Positions 17,405 through 17,869 of a stretch of DNA of 17,869 bases are shown here, in pieces. The position numbers and the translations under genes were made by a program. Position 1 is the stretch's first letter. Every line of letters starts with the position of its first letter. Source of the stretch: Coprinopsis marcescibilis. Taxonomy: Eukaryota; Basidiomycota; Agaricomycetes; Agaricales; Psathyrellaceae. Location: the NCBI GenBank assembly GCA_004369085.1, contig ML210535.1, forward strand, positions 1 through 17,869. Reading direction: 5' to 3'. The notes below the pieces were generated by a model, which was given only the letters and a program-made list of their open reading frames with translations, made no database searches and was not told where the DNA came from.

Positions 17405-17869
17405 ATAAAACGTTTGTTCGAGTGGTGGTTGCTCACATCTGTATCATTTTTGCATAGTTACCCAATGTCATTCAATGTAATTTTATAATCATTACACATA
17501 TGTACTATCTTGTGCTAAACGTTTGGACATACTATCGCTCCCGTAGTGTTTATAAATGATGGAGAGTTTATAAAACGTGAATACAGAGGCAGGACCACTA
17601 CAGAGAGCGCATGTGGAGTACTAGCATGATAGCCATACATCTCAAGATTGTTACATAGGTTTTTTTGTGATTTTTGAATAAAAAGTGAGAGCAGGAGGTG
17701 TTGTTTAATAGTGAAAATGTGTGAAAAAGTGGTGTGCATCCCAGTCTATCGCCAGATCTAAGGTCATACTACAGGGCGTTCACATCCAATTTTTTTTAAG
17801 CACTACTAGAAGATATATAGAGTAGCTTTGTAGAATAATTTCAAGAGATCTTAGAACCAGAAGTGGGTA
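17405..17869. other. 3' flank of the nitronate monooxygenase gene
   Basis: AT-rich, no supported coding frame. AATAAA occurs at 17677-17682, about 270 bases past the stop, but closer T-rich stretches (17445-17500) are equally plausible 3'-end signals. Nothing else is seen. Confidence 0.45.

Noticed and set aside
1..17869. Search for intact mobile elements, long terminal repeats or CRISPR-like arrays
   Set aside because: No transposase, reverse transcriptase or regularly spaced repeats were seen in any frame or strand.

Overview
The window is a piece of nuclear genome from a filamentous basidiomycete, most likely an Agaricomycete. The evidence is dense spliceosomal introns (mostly 46-90 nt, with some up to about 250 nt), exons down to 11 nt, a DUF6533 membrane protein of the kind greatly expanded in Agaricomycetes, and a She3-like coiled-coil protein of basidiomycete type. 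Six protein genes are supported. I saw no convincing tRNA, rRNA, CRISPR array or intact transposon.

Layout, left to right. (1) 636-2706 (+): DUF6533 multi-pass membrane protein in 11 exons, including three micro-exons and one GC-AG intron. (2) 2707-4704: intergenic, between convergent genes. It holds a 13-bp perfect inverted repeat and a G-quadruplex motif near the 3' end of the next gene. (3) 4705-6348 (-) and 8326-9788 (-): two single-pass membrane proteins of 492 and 432 aa. They look like diverged tandem paralogues, sharing Ser/Pro-rich ectodomains, one transmembrane helix, an exon junction exactly after the helix, an FRRSAL juxtamembrane motif, a low-complexity tail and an identical DAYGGM C-terminus. 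A cluster of TGATAA (GATA-factor) motifs lies between them. (4) 11252-12191 (-): an unrecognised conserved-looking protein whose first exon is unresolved. (5) 12981-15039 (+): She3-like coiled-coil protein in five exons, all introns phase 1. (6) 16065-17404 (+): nitronate monooxygenase in five exons with a TATA box.

The genes do not form a cluster or pathway in any obvious way. The orientation pattern is: gene 1 convergent with gene 2; genes 2, 3 and 4 all on the minus strand; gene 4 divergent from gene 5; genes 5 and 6 in tandem. The most interesting unit is the paralogous pair of single-pass proteins, which look like cell-surface sensors or wall-membrane linkers. Their shared C-terminal hexapeptide and, in one copy, a tyrosine/glutamine/glycine-rich prion-like cytosolic tail are not explained by any family I can name. 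All exon models were made by eye from splice signals and reading frame and need transcript confirmation.
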